A DNA stretch of 64,000 bases from contig OY783212.1 of the NCBI GenBank assembly GCA_963678705.1, positions 4,526,001 through 4,590,000 on the forward strand, read 5' to 3'. This stretch comes from Panorpa germanica (Eukaryota; Arthropoda; Insecta; Mecoptera; Panorpidae). A model generated the notes under the pieces. The model was not told where the DNA came from. It searched no databases and worked only from the letters and a program-made list of their open reading frames with translations. Of this stretch, positions 50,359-62,272 are shown in pieces; the stretch's first letter is position 1, and every line of letters starts with the position of its first letter. The position numbers and the translations under genes were made by a program.

Positions 50359-51478
50359 TTTATAGATACAGTTATTAAATTTTAATGCTTATCACCTTCG
50401 TAAGTATTTATTAAATTTATTTTGGTTTAAATATAAATATAACAGAATTTTGTTATCATTTTACATCAGTGCCTATTTTCAAAAGTTTTAAGGTACACTT
50501 TTACTTTTTACCGTTATTATTTACATTTAATCTCAAGTATACGTTAACAATACGAAAAGTTAACTTTATTATAAAAAGATACTAGCAGCTTTCTACCCCC
50601 ATCCGAGGTCATCTTCAGGTACACTATTCCAGTAAAATGTATATGTGTGTAGTGTTGATTGTATTTATTTGTCTATAGAATGATGTCTTTAGGAAGTCTG
50701 TACTTAATTTTGAAAGATAGGTTGTCGTGTGTGTATTGTCCCAGATGATATATTAGTGTATTTTCATGTTTTCTAAGTCCTGTAATTTTTTGTAGTGTGT
50801 TGTCTTGATGTATTTTGACTCAACATTGTTGAGTCCGTTTGTGATGTAGTCGAGTAGGAACGTCTAAGCAGAATGCATCTTTAAAGTGTGTATGTTTGCA
50901 TGTTGATCAGGCGTTCTAATTCATAAACTAATACTGTCATACAAAACGATTAACTTTAACGTTATACCTATTGCTTAATAGATGGCAAATTTTATATTTA
51001 CTTCGATTAGTTTCTGACCATCATTTATCTCAAGAAATGCAGAAAATCTTATTGTTAAAATGAATGATCTCCCTTTTAGCACTGTCCCAATTTAAAACAA
51101 ATTTATTTTGACTTCGCACTCTGTTTTTGGTAGGATTATTTTAAATTTAGTGAGAGTGGGGGTAAAATTTATATAAAAATAAATATTATAGATGTATGCG
51201 TATAAATAGAATTTATTTATAAAATAGTGTATTAAAAAAGTAAATTACAACACAATATTGTTGTCAAATATCTACTTAAAATGCACATATATGAATTATA
51301 ACATTTTGTTTCATTGGTATATTTTAAATTATAAAAAAAATATTTGCTAGTAGTATACAAATTATAGCGAGTCATATATTACAGTGTTGCTCAGTCGAAC
51401 TGCGGAAACATGATTTATCCTGTGAAAACTAATTATACATCATAACTAGCAGCAAGTATAGATAAAAATATAATTAAT
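50359..51478. other. intergenic DNA; possible retroelement tail near 50580-50870
   Basis: No gene. The minus-strand text around 50590-50640 (CCTGAAGATGACCTCGGATG) resembles the 3' tail of Penelope-like retroelements. A fragment at about 50965-50985 (TTGCTTAATAGATGGCA) is a reverse match to the GCCATCT.CTAAGCAATAG motif in the Helitron duplication. Confidence 0.35.
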
Positions 51479-52061
51479 AATGGGCTTGTGTCCTATGTCT
51501 TAATTTCTATAAAAGTGTACTATATATTGATAAAGTGGGTTACTAGAACCTTAAATGTTCAATTATTTTTTAATAACTCCTTATATGTTAAGAGATATTA
51601 ACAATTAAAAAAGTCATTTTGTCTCTTTAATTATTAAAGGGATTCAACGTTGTACCCATTCCAAGTGCATGTGACATCACAATCCTTGTGTAAGGTTACC
51701 AGCCTTACACCTCATAAATCTCTGCTATATGTATTTATATATCAAAATATCAAATATTATTTACAGCTATTTCAAGGAACAATCAAATTCCAATATTATG
51801 TCTGCCTTAGCAGGGTTAAATAAAATAAAAACTTATTATTCTTTGATTTGACTTGATTATTTGACTACCAACAGCTACAGAACATTACCACAGCACTGAC
51901 CTACTCAACAAATAACTGACGTTAAAATGCATTTCACGTCATAAAAATATGGCCGACCATTTCTAGCGCTAAAACTACAATTGAAACTTTTAATTGCTAT
52001 ATCTCCTTCAACATTTAGATATTTAATAAAATCCACTAAAAAATGAGGACACAAGCCCATT
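51479..52061. mobile_element. candidate non-autonomous DNA element with 16-bp terminal inverted repeats
   Basis: Left end AATGGGCTTGTGTCCT (51479) and right end AGGACACAAGCCCATT (52061) are perfect reverse complements, 583 bp apart. The interior is non-coding. No clear target duplication flanks it, so the superfamily is undetermined. Confidence 0.5.
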
Positions 52062-52265
52062 CTTTAAAATAACACTACTACATATTAATTAACTGCATTT
52101 TAGGTATCGCAAATTCCATAAATAGAATTAAGTGATTCGCAATATATTAGATGCATTACAGTGATTGAAGCTGTGCGATTGACAATCTTATGCAATTACT
52201 TTCAATGAAAAAAGCAATACTCCAAAATAGATTATAAAAAATTCTTATTTTGTGTAATTTAGTAT

Positions 52266-55200
52266 TTATTGTTGCTGAAACGGATATGTAAAAAAGCCAG
52301 TAACTCTCCTTGGATCGAAACTATTATTTCTAGGATCAAATGAAACAGTCCGCAAGTCTGCCGTTGTAACCATTCTGAGATCATTTTGTGTTGGCTCTAC
52401 TAAACCATTCTGCAATGTTATTTGAGCGGTTTCCAATTCTGTTGAACTGATCCTTAAAGCTGTTGATCCTGCATCTAAATTTGTTTCTGCTGCGTTTCTG
52501 TTAATAGCAACAGTAGTTTGATTGGATCGCATTATTGATTCTATTGGTGGTCTATTTTGTTGGGGCTCTATATTTGATATAGGTGATTGAAGTTCGTTTA
52601 TTTCCTGTGCTTCATGAAGACTGTCAATTCTCAAATCAGAACGGAGTCCTGAAAGATATATAAAATTAATGAAATTATAATTGGTAAAAAGTTAAAAACC
52701 TACATTTACGCAAAATAACCATTATTCATTTCTACCTGTGAGATTTCCTAAGTTATTTATTTGATCAAGATTTCGTTCAACTTGTCGATTTTGCGTTTCA
52801 ATTCCCTCGTTTAAAAGAGATTGCTGTTCTGATTTACGAGTTATTACATTATTACTGTTGTTGACTGTAACAAAAATAAGCAAAATTATGACAAGATCTT
52901 AAGATGAATCTTACATGTAAAACGTAATAATTCTTTCAATAATATTTACCTGCATTTCGACCTTCTAAACCATGAGATTTAAGATGTGTTTTAAGTGAAG
53001 TTTGTTGAGCGAAAGCATGACCACAGACTAGGCATATAAAAGGACGTTCACCAGTATGCGTTCTCATATGATTCTTAAGTACGTGAGAATCTGCAAAAGC
53101 ACGGCTACAAACGCTGCACACATATGGTTTTTCTCCTATTCAAATTATATAAATTTAATATTATCTTAAAAAACATTATATTCAAATATTATATGTAAGT
53201 ATATAGTCTCCTCATAATTATTCCTTATGGACATGTTAAATAAAAATAAACAAATAATATATATTTAAAAATTTACCTGTATGTTTTCGTTCATGTAATC
53301 TTAAATTAGATGATGTTGAAAATTTCTTTTCACAGAAGCTACAAGAAAAATTCTTTTCGCCTGTGTGTGTTCGTATATGTATTTGCAGTTCCATAGCTCT
53401 GGCAACACGCTTTCCGCAAAACGAACAAACAAAATTTTTTATTCCTGCCAATAAAGTAGACACTATAACTATATACTAAATATACCGTAAGAAATTAAAA
53501 AAAATTAATTAACATACCAGTGTGCGTTGGCATGTGTGCCCTTAATGCACTGCTGTTTGTAAAAGCTTTATTACATTGCGTACAAGGAAACGGTTTTTCG
53601 CCAGTATGTGTTCTAAGGTGCACAGTCAGTTCCCCAGAGCGTGCCATCCGTTTGCCGCATATAGTACATTGAAAATTCTTTACACCTAGTACATAACGAA
53701 ATGATCACTGTTAAACTATAACACTTAGATCTCTCGTACCATAGCGATTATAGATTGATATGCTATATGTTATATATATAAAATATGAATGGTAATGCTA
53801 CAAATAATGAAATATTTTATTAAATGAATTCAATAATAAATAATATCGAGATTTAGTTTATGGAAGATTGACCTCGAATGAAAAAGATAATTAAAACAGA
53901 AGTCAAATGTGTTTTTCAATGAAATAAATTAGTTTCTCATTATTTATATTTTCAGTTTGTTTAAATTTTTTTGAGAAATAAATTATAGATCCTAATTACA
54001 CATGAGGTATTTTTGTAGTAGAACGAAGACTTGTAAATAATTTTACCATTATGTGTTAATTGATGCAGTGACAATGAAGTTCCATTCGTAAACGATTTAT
54101 TACAGAATTGGCAGGAATAAGGTTTTTCTCCAGTATGTGTTCGAATATGTATCTAAAAATAATGAATATTAACAAACTTCTAACAAAACATAAATCAGTG
54201 AAAGTATTTAATTTTGAAGCCTTTTACACCTGTAAACTATTAGCTTGTATATAACTTTTTCCACAAATATCACATTTATGAGGTCTTTCACCAGTATGCG
54301 ATCGCATATGATACTCTAAAGGTAATCGTGCTGGAAATCGTTTACCGCAGAGAGAACATGGGAATGGCTGATCACCTGTATGAATTCGCTCATGACTCCT
54401 ATAAAACAATTAAAAACGTTGACTAATTTTATAGCACAGTATTTAAATCTATTGACAGACATACTTTAAAGTTCTAGGATCGGAAAATGCTTTTCCACAT
54501 GTGGCACAAATTTCTGGTTTTTCTCCAGTATGCAACCTTAGATGTATTCTTAACCCTCTAGTTGTAGTAAAACCATTACCTAAAAATATTGTAAAACATA
54601 CATAAGCAAATATTCCTTTAAACGGGGTTTTTATATAAAGCTAATAAAAACTCTAACCACAAGTTAAACACTGAAATTTTTTAGAACCGTGATCCTGTGC
54701 TCGATGTTTCGTTAATTTGCTCACATTTGAAAACAATTCATGGCATACACTACAAGTTTGAGGCTCATCGGGTTTATCATAAAGGTCATTTTTTTCTTTT
54801 TCTCTAATAGTATTTTTATCTGTTCTACTTTTCTTCACTTGCCACAAATGCCTTTTTAAATGTTTCAAGTCCATGTCATCTTCATCTAATGTTTCAATTT
54901 CATCTTCCTCTATTAAATCATATTCTTCAATTGCATCTGGATGATAACTATCTTCAGTGCTTTGTATATTTCCTAGTTTGATATTAGTATCAACATATAA
55001 TTCATCAGAATCAACATTTTTGATATTTTGTACCTCTTCTAAATTATCATCATATTTAGTTGGTTGGTCAAGATTGTGTTGTGCTTTAGCTTTTTCTTTT
55101 TTACGTTTATTTGCCCTTTTATAGCTATTTTTTGTTTTCGTGATTTCCTTTCCGACTAATTTTTCTGAAACTGTTAAAAAGAAATTTATTATAGTTATTT

Positions 55201-56157
55201 TTATGTATTGTTATTTTTTTTTTAGAATTACCTTCTAACTTAACATCTATTTTATGTATAACGTTTTCAGAATCACTTTCCTTCGAGAGGCATTGTTCAG
55301 GCGTCCCTTTTTTCTGAACTGGCGACATTTCGTGTTGTGGAACATTTTCGTTTTCAAGAAGTTCCTAAAATTAAGTGAGGTAACAAATTTGGTAATGTTG
55401 CGATGACTGTGTAATAACATTCTTAATTTTTTATGAACCTTTGAACACGGTAATTTAAGAACTTGTCGAAGGATATCATCTGCACGCTGAGCTTGTTGTC
55501 TAAAATTGAAACCCTGAAGAACAATAGAAGCGCATCTTGAACAAACTTGTGTTGGTAAGCCATCTCGTGATGATATCTAAATGTATGAATAATGTTCTTT
55601 TAAATATAAAAGAATAAGTTTATGTAATATGCACTGCTTATTCAATATACTTTAATTGTATAGTAAAAAATATACAAGTGTGTTATGTACACAATTAAAT
55701 ATTTGAAAAAGATCTATACGTGTTTCACTTTTTGTGCTGTTGATAGTAAACTCCTATAAGGTACAGAGGTAGAGCAGAATTAGCCTAAGTATATGTGCAA
55801 AGTTTATATGTACGAGCCTTATTATAAAGTAATTTTCATAAAATGTCAATTTATTATATACAACTTTGACAGGTGTTTGTCAAATGTCAATTTAAATTAT
55901 AACCTCAAATGGCTATAACATTAAGATTATGAAATTGGAAATAACTATTGGAATTAACTAACCACAACTTGTGTACAAATTGTAATCATTTCATTTATTT
56001 GGATATCCAAGAATTCTGAATTGGTTTTTTGATTATTAACACTAAATACAGATTTCATTTCGCCTTCAACAGTTAAACACGATCGACATATTTTGTTAAC
56101 TTCAGCATTAATCAATTTGCTTTTAATGATTTCTTCGTCAAATGAAAGTAGATCCAT
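52266..56157 (-). CDS. ZAD-C2H2 zinc-finger protein, twelve fingers
   Basis: Twelve exons on the minus strand: 56157-55963, 55576-55439, 55364-55232, 55170-54658, 54579-54465, 54398-54230, 54152-54047, 53685-53518, 53444-53277, 53135-52950, 52864-52736, 52648-52266; about 800 aa, phases close. N-terminal ZAD (about residues 20-105): CRSCL and, 50 residues on, [15 protein letters not shown] supply the four zinc Cys. Then a Lys-rich then acidic linker, and twelve C2H2 fingers (about 325-680), most joined by TGE(K/R)P linkers, from [22 protein letters not shown] to [20 protein letters not shown]. The C-terminal ~170 residues are Asn/Gln/Thr-rich with no known domain. ZAD mediates dimerisation; such proteins are insect DNA-binding or architectural factors. 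The orthologue cannot be named from sequence alone. The donor after exon 2 (AAG|GTTCAT) is weak. Confidence 0.92.
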
Positions 56158-56635
56158 TTTACATTTGGAAACAAATAAGCAGATTTACAAAACAAGCACT
56201 TTGTAATAATTCATAACAAATTGAATTGTTAATATTTAATTATTTCCACAGAGATTTAGATGCTTTGCTTTGGCTTAGGAATAATTTAGCGAAATTAGAC
56301 CAGTATATGCTTTCAGTAACAATCAACAGAATGCGCTAAAGTAGTTGGCAGAGACAATAAATAATTCATAAGGCCTCCGTACACGATCGCTGGGTTGCAG
56401 CACGGCCCCAAACCGTTTGAGAATGCAGCTTAGTTGTGACCTTGACTGTGTACCAAAACAAGTAGACTTATGACCGGATGTAAATGAATTTAAAAAATTA
56501 AATTTAGGGTCTTTGAAATCAAATTTAATCACTTCCACTAAAGAAGCGGTAGAAAGGAATCAAGAGCTTATTTTAATAAGACCTTTATTCTAATAAATTT
56601 CCTTATATATTAATATTTTATAGATGTTTATCATT
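56158..56635. other. ZAD-ZNF upstream region
   Basis: No coding sequence. Holds the probable promoter of the ZAD gene. A GC-richer patch at about 56370-56460 (CCTCCGTACACGATCGCTGG onward) may be a repeat relic; I cannot assign it. Confidence 0.35.
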
Positions 56636-56648
56636 TATAAAATGTTTA

Positions 56649-56924
56649 GACGACACAGTGGGCGAGAGCATTGATGCTTGACGCCGACTGCTGTGTCTTC
56701 GGGTTCGATCCCCGGACCAGATATATATTTTCTGGGTTTGGTTGTTATGAACTTATATTGATTATGGTCATACATAATCATACAGTTATTAGGCAGTGGT
56801 GTAGCCCACATATATGAGGCCACGACACCATAAATACTGCCAACATTGAAGGAGGTCGTCGGTGATAGGACTCAGCATCGGAAATAGGCCGACGTTAAAT
56901 AAAAAAAAAAAAAAAAAAAAAAAA
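56649..56924 (+). mobile_element. tRNA-derived SINE, young, with perfect 13-bp target duplication
   Basis: 276 bp including poly-A. The head has an RNA polymerase III B box (GGTTCGATCCC at about 56702) and an upstream A-box-like GGGCGAGAGCATT. The body is non-coding; the tail is ~24 A. Flanks TATAAAATGTTTA at 56636-56648 and 56925-56937 are identical, so the insertion is recent. A diverged second copy lies at 63021-63256. Confidence 0.88.
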
Positions 56925-57048
56925 TATAAAATGTTTAAAGTATTGTATAATTAGCTTTTATTCAAAAAAATTAAACAGCATTGTTGAGATATAAAAAATA
57001 TTATTATTAAGCCTACAATTACTTTAAATTATAATAACAATTAAGAAA

Positions 57049-58527
57049 TTAGTGTAATACTTTTGCATTCGGATTGCTATATGATATAAGATTTTCAGAA
57101 GTAGGTTCCTGCGAATCATCTGAATCCAATTCGGAAGAACTAGAACTTGATGAATCCGTATCAGTGGTAGAACTTGAGTCTGTATCTTCACTAGAACTTG
57201 AATCACTAGCCTTCTCCATTTTATTAAGTTCCATACCCGCTATTCCGGTTATAAGTCCAGTTTCCAAATTTGACATATGCTCTTCATGGACGAGTTTTGC
57301 TGCATCCTCAATTTCAACTAAGTCAAATCCTAGTTGCATTTTCAAAATTTTTATTTCACTTAACTCATTGGCTAATGATTCTATTTCACTATCCTTTAGT
57401 TTCTGTATGTATATTAAATAGTCATTTATATACAGCTGATTTAAAATGTAACGCGCTGCTTGGCTCACTTTAAATAAGTTATAAATCTCAATAAGACATT
57501 TCAACAGGTAAATCTTTCCAAGACGTAGTGCAGTTACTACGTCTTCCTTAATTTTCAAAGCCAATTCAAAATTTCTGTAAAGTGGATAAATTAATGCACG
57601 CCGCATTGAGCTAAGAATACAATCTTCTAACGAGTTAAAAGTCTCAAACCAACTTAATGTAGATGATAATCTGTTAATGGTCCAGCTGGATTCACAACCT
57701 AGATCTTCCGCAGTAGTTCGATATTCGAACATTAAGCCATACAATAAATCAACAAGCCCGATTAAAATACTCTGCTTTTCTTTATAACTTAACAAATACT
57801 CTTTATTTGGTAAATCTTTTAAGACATCAAGTTCATTTTCTTTAAGAACAATAAGGTCTTTACTTTTTAACAATTTTGTCCAAGAAGCTTCATAATTCAA
57901 GAATGGAATTATGTTATCAGGTTCATATAAATCCGCTAAATAATGATCTGAAGAAAATTTATTGTTTTCAAATGAAAATCTCATACGTGTCTTTTCAATT
58001 CCATTAATTGAACTTGGCGTTTTAAGCTCAAACACTTCAAGAAAATTATCGCAGTTGAATTCCATAGTGTGCTTATTTCCAAAACCGTATCCATGTTTAT
58101 TGCTCAAATCTAATTTTGTTGTTGTATTATCAACTTCCTCTGAATCTGTCACAGCTTCTGCTGTTTTATTATCATCTGCATCTGTTGAACCTATTACTTC
58201 AATTCTTGTCGTAAAGGACGCTGGCTCTGATTTAGTGGGAATTAGTAAACTTGTTATCATATCTAGATTTTCGAAATATTCTCCCTGATTCTGTTTTTCT
58301 AGTTTAAAAAAATATTCTTGTGTATCGCAAGTAAATGTTCCAGAACATCTTTCAGAGTCAATTAATTTTCCCGGTAAACGCAGCCTTAAAAAATAAGGCG
58401 TTGCATAGAATATAAAATCGTAGCTTTCAATATGGCATTCACTCTCCTGAATATTTGAGAATGGAGCATGCACAGTCACTAAGACAAAATCATCATCTTG
58501 TTTCAATTGAAATCTTGGAGTTAACAT
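57049..58527 (-). CDS. SHQ1: SHQ1, H/ACA snoRNP assembly chaperone
   Basis: One uninterrupted frame of 492 aa. Shq1 holds newly made dyskerin/Cbf5 (NAP57) as an RNA mimic until it joins H/ACA RNPs. The N-terminal CS/p23-like domain is clear: MLTPRFQLKQDDDFVLVTVH, then YDFIFYATPYFLRLRLPGKL and GEYFENLDMITSLLIPTKSE. The C-terminal SHQ1 domain (about 200-410) includes LVDLLYGLMFEYRTTAEDLG, SSWTINRLSSTLSWFETFNS and SMRRALIYPLYRNFELA. A Ser/Glu/Asp tail (about 440-480) follows. It is intronless whereas every other host gene here is split; the frame is clean, it has no poly-A tail or flanking repeats, so it looks like a working gene. It is divergent from Dpy-30 with 701 bp between start codons. Confidence 0.94.
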   Translation of the reverse strand: MLTPRFQLKQDDDFVLVTVHAPFSNIQESECHIESYDFIFYATPYFLRLRLPGKLIDSERCSGTFTCDTQEYFFKLEKQNQGEYFENLDMITSLLIPTKSEPASFTTRIEVIGSTDADDNKTAEAVTDSEEVDNTTTKLDLSNKHGYGFGNKHTMEFNCDNFLEVFELKTPSSINGIEKTRMRFSFENNKFSSDHYLADLYEPDNIIPFLNYEASWTKLLKSKDLIVLKENELDVLKDLPNKEYLLSYKEKQSILIGLVDLLYGLMFEYRTTAEDLGCESSWTINRLSSTLSWFETFNSLEDCILSSMRRALIYPLYRNFELALKIKEDVVTALRLGKIYLLKCLIEIYNLFKVSQAARYILNQLYINDYLIYIQKLKDSEIESLANELSEIKILKMQLGFDLVEIEDAAKLVHEEHMSNLETGLITGIAGMELNKMEKASDSSSSEDTDSSSTTDTDSSSSSSSELDSDDSQEPTSENLISYSNPNAKVLH

Positions 58528-59228
58528 GGTGATTTATTTACCTGTAAATAACGGAATCAATTCTGTATTCAGATTAAACAAATAATACAACGTCGGTGCA
58601 AAACTACTTTGAATTATTTTTACATTTCTACTTCGCATTTAAAACTTATAAGTATTATATTTATTATAATACTATAACATGATAATTGTAATTAGGATGC
58701 TGTATTGTGACGGATGAAAATGAAATTATGTTATATAGCTAAACGTGTTTAAGGTAAACGTGGTTAACGCAAATGCATATAAATTATTGAAATTATTATA
58801 AATTATTTAATGCATTTATTGTGTAAAAAACAATATATAAGAATTTTAGGTTGCACACTTAAATTATAAGTAAAACCAAATTCAATTAATACTTACCAGA
58901 TGAAAGCTAAAAAAATTAAGACACAGAGATGGACCAAATCTTTCATTAAAAGAATGACAAAATAATACCATGTGCTTAACTAGATATTCTATTCAGTTTA
59001 ACGTTTTTAAAATAGCTGTCAGCATTCAACAATGAAATTGAATGAGTGTGAATGAGATTGAAGATTTTGCTGTGGGAAAGAAATTAATTCCACAAAAAAT
59101 AAAGCCAGTGTTGCACGCACGATTACAAGACTGGAAACTTAAAAGTATAAATATTGTGGAAATTATGTCATTTGGTCATAATGACATAATGCTTAATAAT
59201 CAATGTTGGCTACAATGACGCATCAAAC
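58528..59228. promoter_or_regulatory. divergent SHQ1 / Dpy-30 intergenic region
   Basis: 701 bp between start codons of two head-to-head genes. A splice-acceptor-like position just upstream of the SHQ1 ATG (TTATTTACAG when read on the plus strand is not relevant to its strand) gives no evidence for a coding leader. No coding sequence; presumed to hold both promoters. Confidence 0.4.
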
Positions 59229-60057
59229 ATGGAAGCCAGTGGGGGTAAGTTTTTTGTTAAAACACGAAAAGAATTAATATACTGAGGTGCTATTGCTCCG
59301 GAGTGTATTATTTTTTACCTTTAGATTTGGCAAACTCTGTGGAGGATCAAGAAACTTCGGGAAGTGTGTTTGTAAACCCAGTTCCTATTCCAGAACAGGC
59401 ATTGGTAAGTTCCAATTAGAAAATTACTGTCAGATTTAAAAAAAAGAACGTTTTATTCAACGGTATCTATTACTTCTCTATAATATTAATTAATTAAAAT
59501 ATTGATTAATGTTTTTCTTGTTTAAAGTATACCTATTGATATTATTTGTTCTAAGTATATATCACTTATTTGATGATACATATTTGACGTTTGTTTAAAT
59601 GAACGGTCATACTTTTTAAGTAAATTTCAAAAAGGATACATTATCTGTTCTAAAAAGTAATTGCTTAATAAATATAATGATATATTTTGTTATTAAGCTC
59701 CATTGAAAGTTCTTATACTAAGCCATCCTCCCTTTATTCATTTAAGTTTATTAAGTATCAAAAATTGGACGGTGAATTTTACGCTAGAAATGGTTCAAAT
59801 ATATTTTTTTGTTTCAGAACATTTTAGCTATGGAAAAAGATCAAGATATGCCACAAAAGAAATCCCGCATTGATTTGCAATCACTACCAACTCGACAATA
59901 TCTAGACCAAACGGTTGCACCTATTTTATTACAAGGGCTCATGTTATTGGCAAAAGAGAGACCACCAGATCCTATTAATTTTTTAGCTGGATATTTGCTA
60001 AAAAATAGAACTACTTATGACCAAAGCGCAGGATCATCACCTGCAACAAACCCATAG
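59229..60057 (+). CDS. Dpy-30: Dpy-30, core subunit of SET1/MLL H3K4 methyltransferase complexes
   Basis: Three exons: 59229-59244, 59325-59404, 59818-60057; 111 aa, phases close. Dpy-30 dimerises and binds the Ash2L SDI helix, raising H3K4 methylation by COMPASS complexes; it also occurs in axonemal radial-spoke contexts. The Dpy-30 motif is nearly invariant here: [20 protein letters not shown] then [20 protein letters not shown]. The short N-terminus is acidic, and a 10-residue Ser/Pro tail follows the motif. Length fits the family (about 99-115 aa). The first exon codes only MEASG plus one base. Confidence 0.97.
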
Positions 60058-60568
60058 TGCTAGCCTAACATTAATTTGTTTTTATTTCTAACAATGATTA
60101 TTTTATAAATGTGACAATTGTTATGTGTTTTGTTTATATTGCCTAATTTATTTATGAGTACGTTTTTCTGCGTCTTGTCTCAAATTCGGAAATGCATTTT
60201 ACTTTTTTTTTTATTTTATGAAGCGATTTTAAATTGTTTGTTATACTACAAAAGTTTTAAATTAAATGATTTGAAATAAATGGAGGTATGTATCATCCCT
60301 TTCCGTTATGAAATATCTGTAAATTATCAATAAATCTTCATAACATAGTATTATAAATTAAATTGTAATTTTATTGTCTTAATATATTTTTATATATACA
60401 ATCATTATAATATTTTTGTTTTCATCTAACGTTAATAATACTTATGAATCCTGTGGAATAAAAAAAAATTATTGATAAATACAATGTAGTATATATTTAT
60501 AAATGGGTCAAAAAAATAGTTATATTAATATATTTATTTCTAAAAATTGTTTACATTTCATTTTATAA
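60058..60568. other. Dpy-30 / KFase convergent 3' region
   Basis: 511 bp between two convergent stop codons. AT-rich, with AATAAA signals on both strands (for example AAATAAATGG near 60276). No gene. Confidence 0.5.
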
Positions 60569-62272
60569 TTAATTCTTTAGTTTTCTAAATAGTTTTTCTT
60601 GAATTAATGAAACAATATCAGATTTATCATCATTTAAATCTTCAACAATATTAAAATGATCATAGTCATTAATTTTTTTAAAATAAACATCACAATGTAA
60701 ATTTAATAAAGATGCAAAAGCCTCCGATTGGTAAATAAAAGCAGGGCTTTCAAATTCACCAACAACAACTAAAAACGTGATGTTATTTGGGCAATTAGAA
60801 TAACTTTGATGAATAGGCGATAAAAATGAAGGAATTGGTTCAGTTAATTTAATACAATCATTCATTGAAGTTTTTATAATGGGTTCTAAATTGTATATTC
60901 CAGAAATTAAACAAACTCCACCGATTAGCATATCTAATTTTTCTGGTTTCAAAGTTTCTATTAAAAAGTCATCAGTAATTAACATGGAAGCGAGATGTGC
61001 ACCAGCTGAATGACCACCAAAATACACAGACCTGAAAAAAGAAATTGTATCATATATGGTAGGTATTCATGTAGATAATAACATACCAAACAAGATACCA
61101 AAGCTTCCAAAACTACAAATGAAAATTCATTTCATCCGATTTGTAAAAGTAAAAAAATTAAGGACAGCTTAAGAAAATCTTCAATTTTAAACATAAAAAA
61201 ATTGATCTTTTGCAGCATATGTTTAAAATATACTTTTATAAAAAGGAGAAAATAGAGAAATATACAAAAATTTAAATTTCTTTTAGCAATAATACTACGC
61301 CTAATTTAATGTCAACTCAACTAACATCTGGCAGGAAATTTAAATTATTTCTTCTTTGGGAGTTATTAATAAAACGAAAAATACCTTGCCCCCATTTCTT
61401 TAGCTCTTCGTAAGCAAAAAACAGCTGCTTTTCTAATCTGCGTTATTATTTCAGATAAATGTACATAAGGACACAGATCATATCCTAGTATTGCTATTCT
61501 AACTCCATGTTTAATAAGACCACCCACAGGATTTGCTGAAATATCACGTGACATTTCTTGCCAATATCCGCCGTGTATATAAACAAACCAAGGAGCATCT
61601 GAAAAATGTTGAAGATACAATGTTTTATTAATTATTTACAACTATAATCAGGTATTTTTACCAGAACTTACCTTCTGTTAGGCTTGCTCCACCATAAATA
61701 TCTACTTTTTGATTTTCACTATTTCCATAAGAAATATTCAATTCATTTGGAATAATTTTTTGAGCTTCTTTGCTAACTAAGAAAAAAGGAATCTGTTTAA
61801 GCAATTACATGTAACAAAATAAGTACAACGTTTATATCCAAAAACCATTGTAATAAACGCAGTAGGATAACCGCATGCATAAGACTATGGCCTGATTTTT
61901 AATATATGCCAATATACCAGCGTCTCGACTGGAACACAGTGAGAGCAAAAAAAGGGTAATTTGGAAGAATGAAATTTGAAAGAAATTTTTAATAAGAAAA
62001 CAAATATTTTTCATAAAATCAATCGACCTCCTGAATTAATATAGGTTTTAGTTTAGTAAAGACTAAAATAATATTTTCTGTTACGTTAAAATAATCGCTA
62101 ATGAAATTGGCTTAAGTTACATACAAATTTATTTAAAAAATAATAATAATAATAAAATAATACCTTTTGTAACAAAATCAACGTGATATTTCATAACAAC
62201 ATCTGGAGCGAAACGGTGAGACCACTGGCTTGGACTATACAATTTTTCTAAGTCTTCATTTTTATTATTCAT
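60569..62272 (-). CDS. KFase: Kynurenine formamidase (arylformamidase)
   Basis: Four exons on the minus strand: 62272-62164, 61776-61672, 61598-61385, 61031-60569; 296 aa, phases close. Hydrolyses N-formyl-L-kynurenine to kynurenine and formate, step two of tryptophan breakdown and of insect ommochrome pigment synthesis. An alpha/beta hydrolase: N-terminus LEKLYSPSQWSHRFAP, oxyanion motif YIHGGYWQE, nucleophile elbow FGGHSAGAHLA (catalytic Ser), VCLISGIYNLEPI, then the acid position VVVGEFESPAFIYQSEAF and catalytic His in DYDHFNIVEDL. The family normally has Asp in the acid motif (G..DSP); here it is Glu. Length is normal (about 300 aa) and the frame intact, so activity is plausible. Human orthologue is AFMID. 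Confidence 0.93.

Noticed and set aside
57074-57421. 115-codon plus-strand frame
   Set aside because: Antisense to the SHQ1 acidic Ser-rich tail; composition (Glu/Ser/Leu repeats) is the mirror of that tract.
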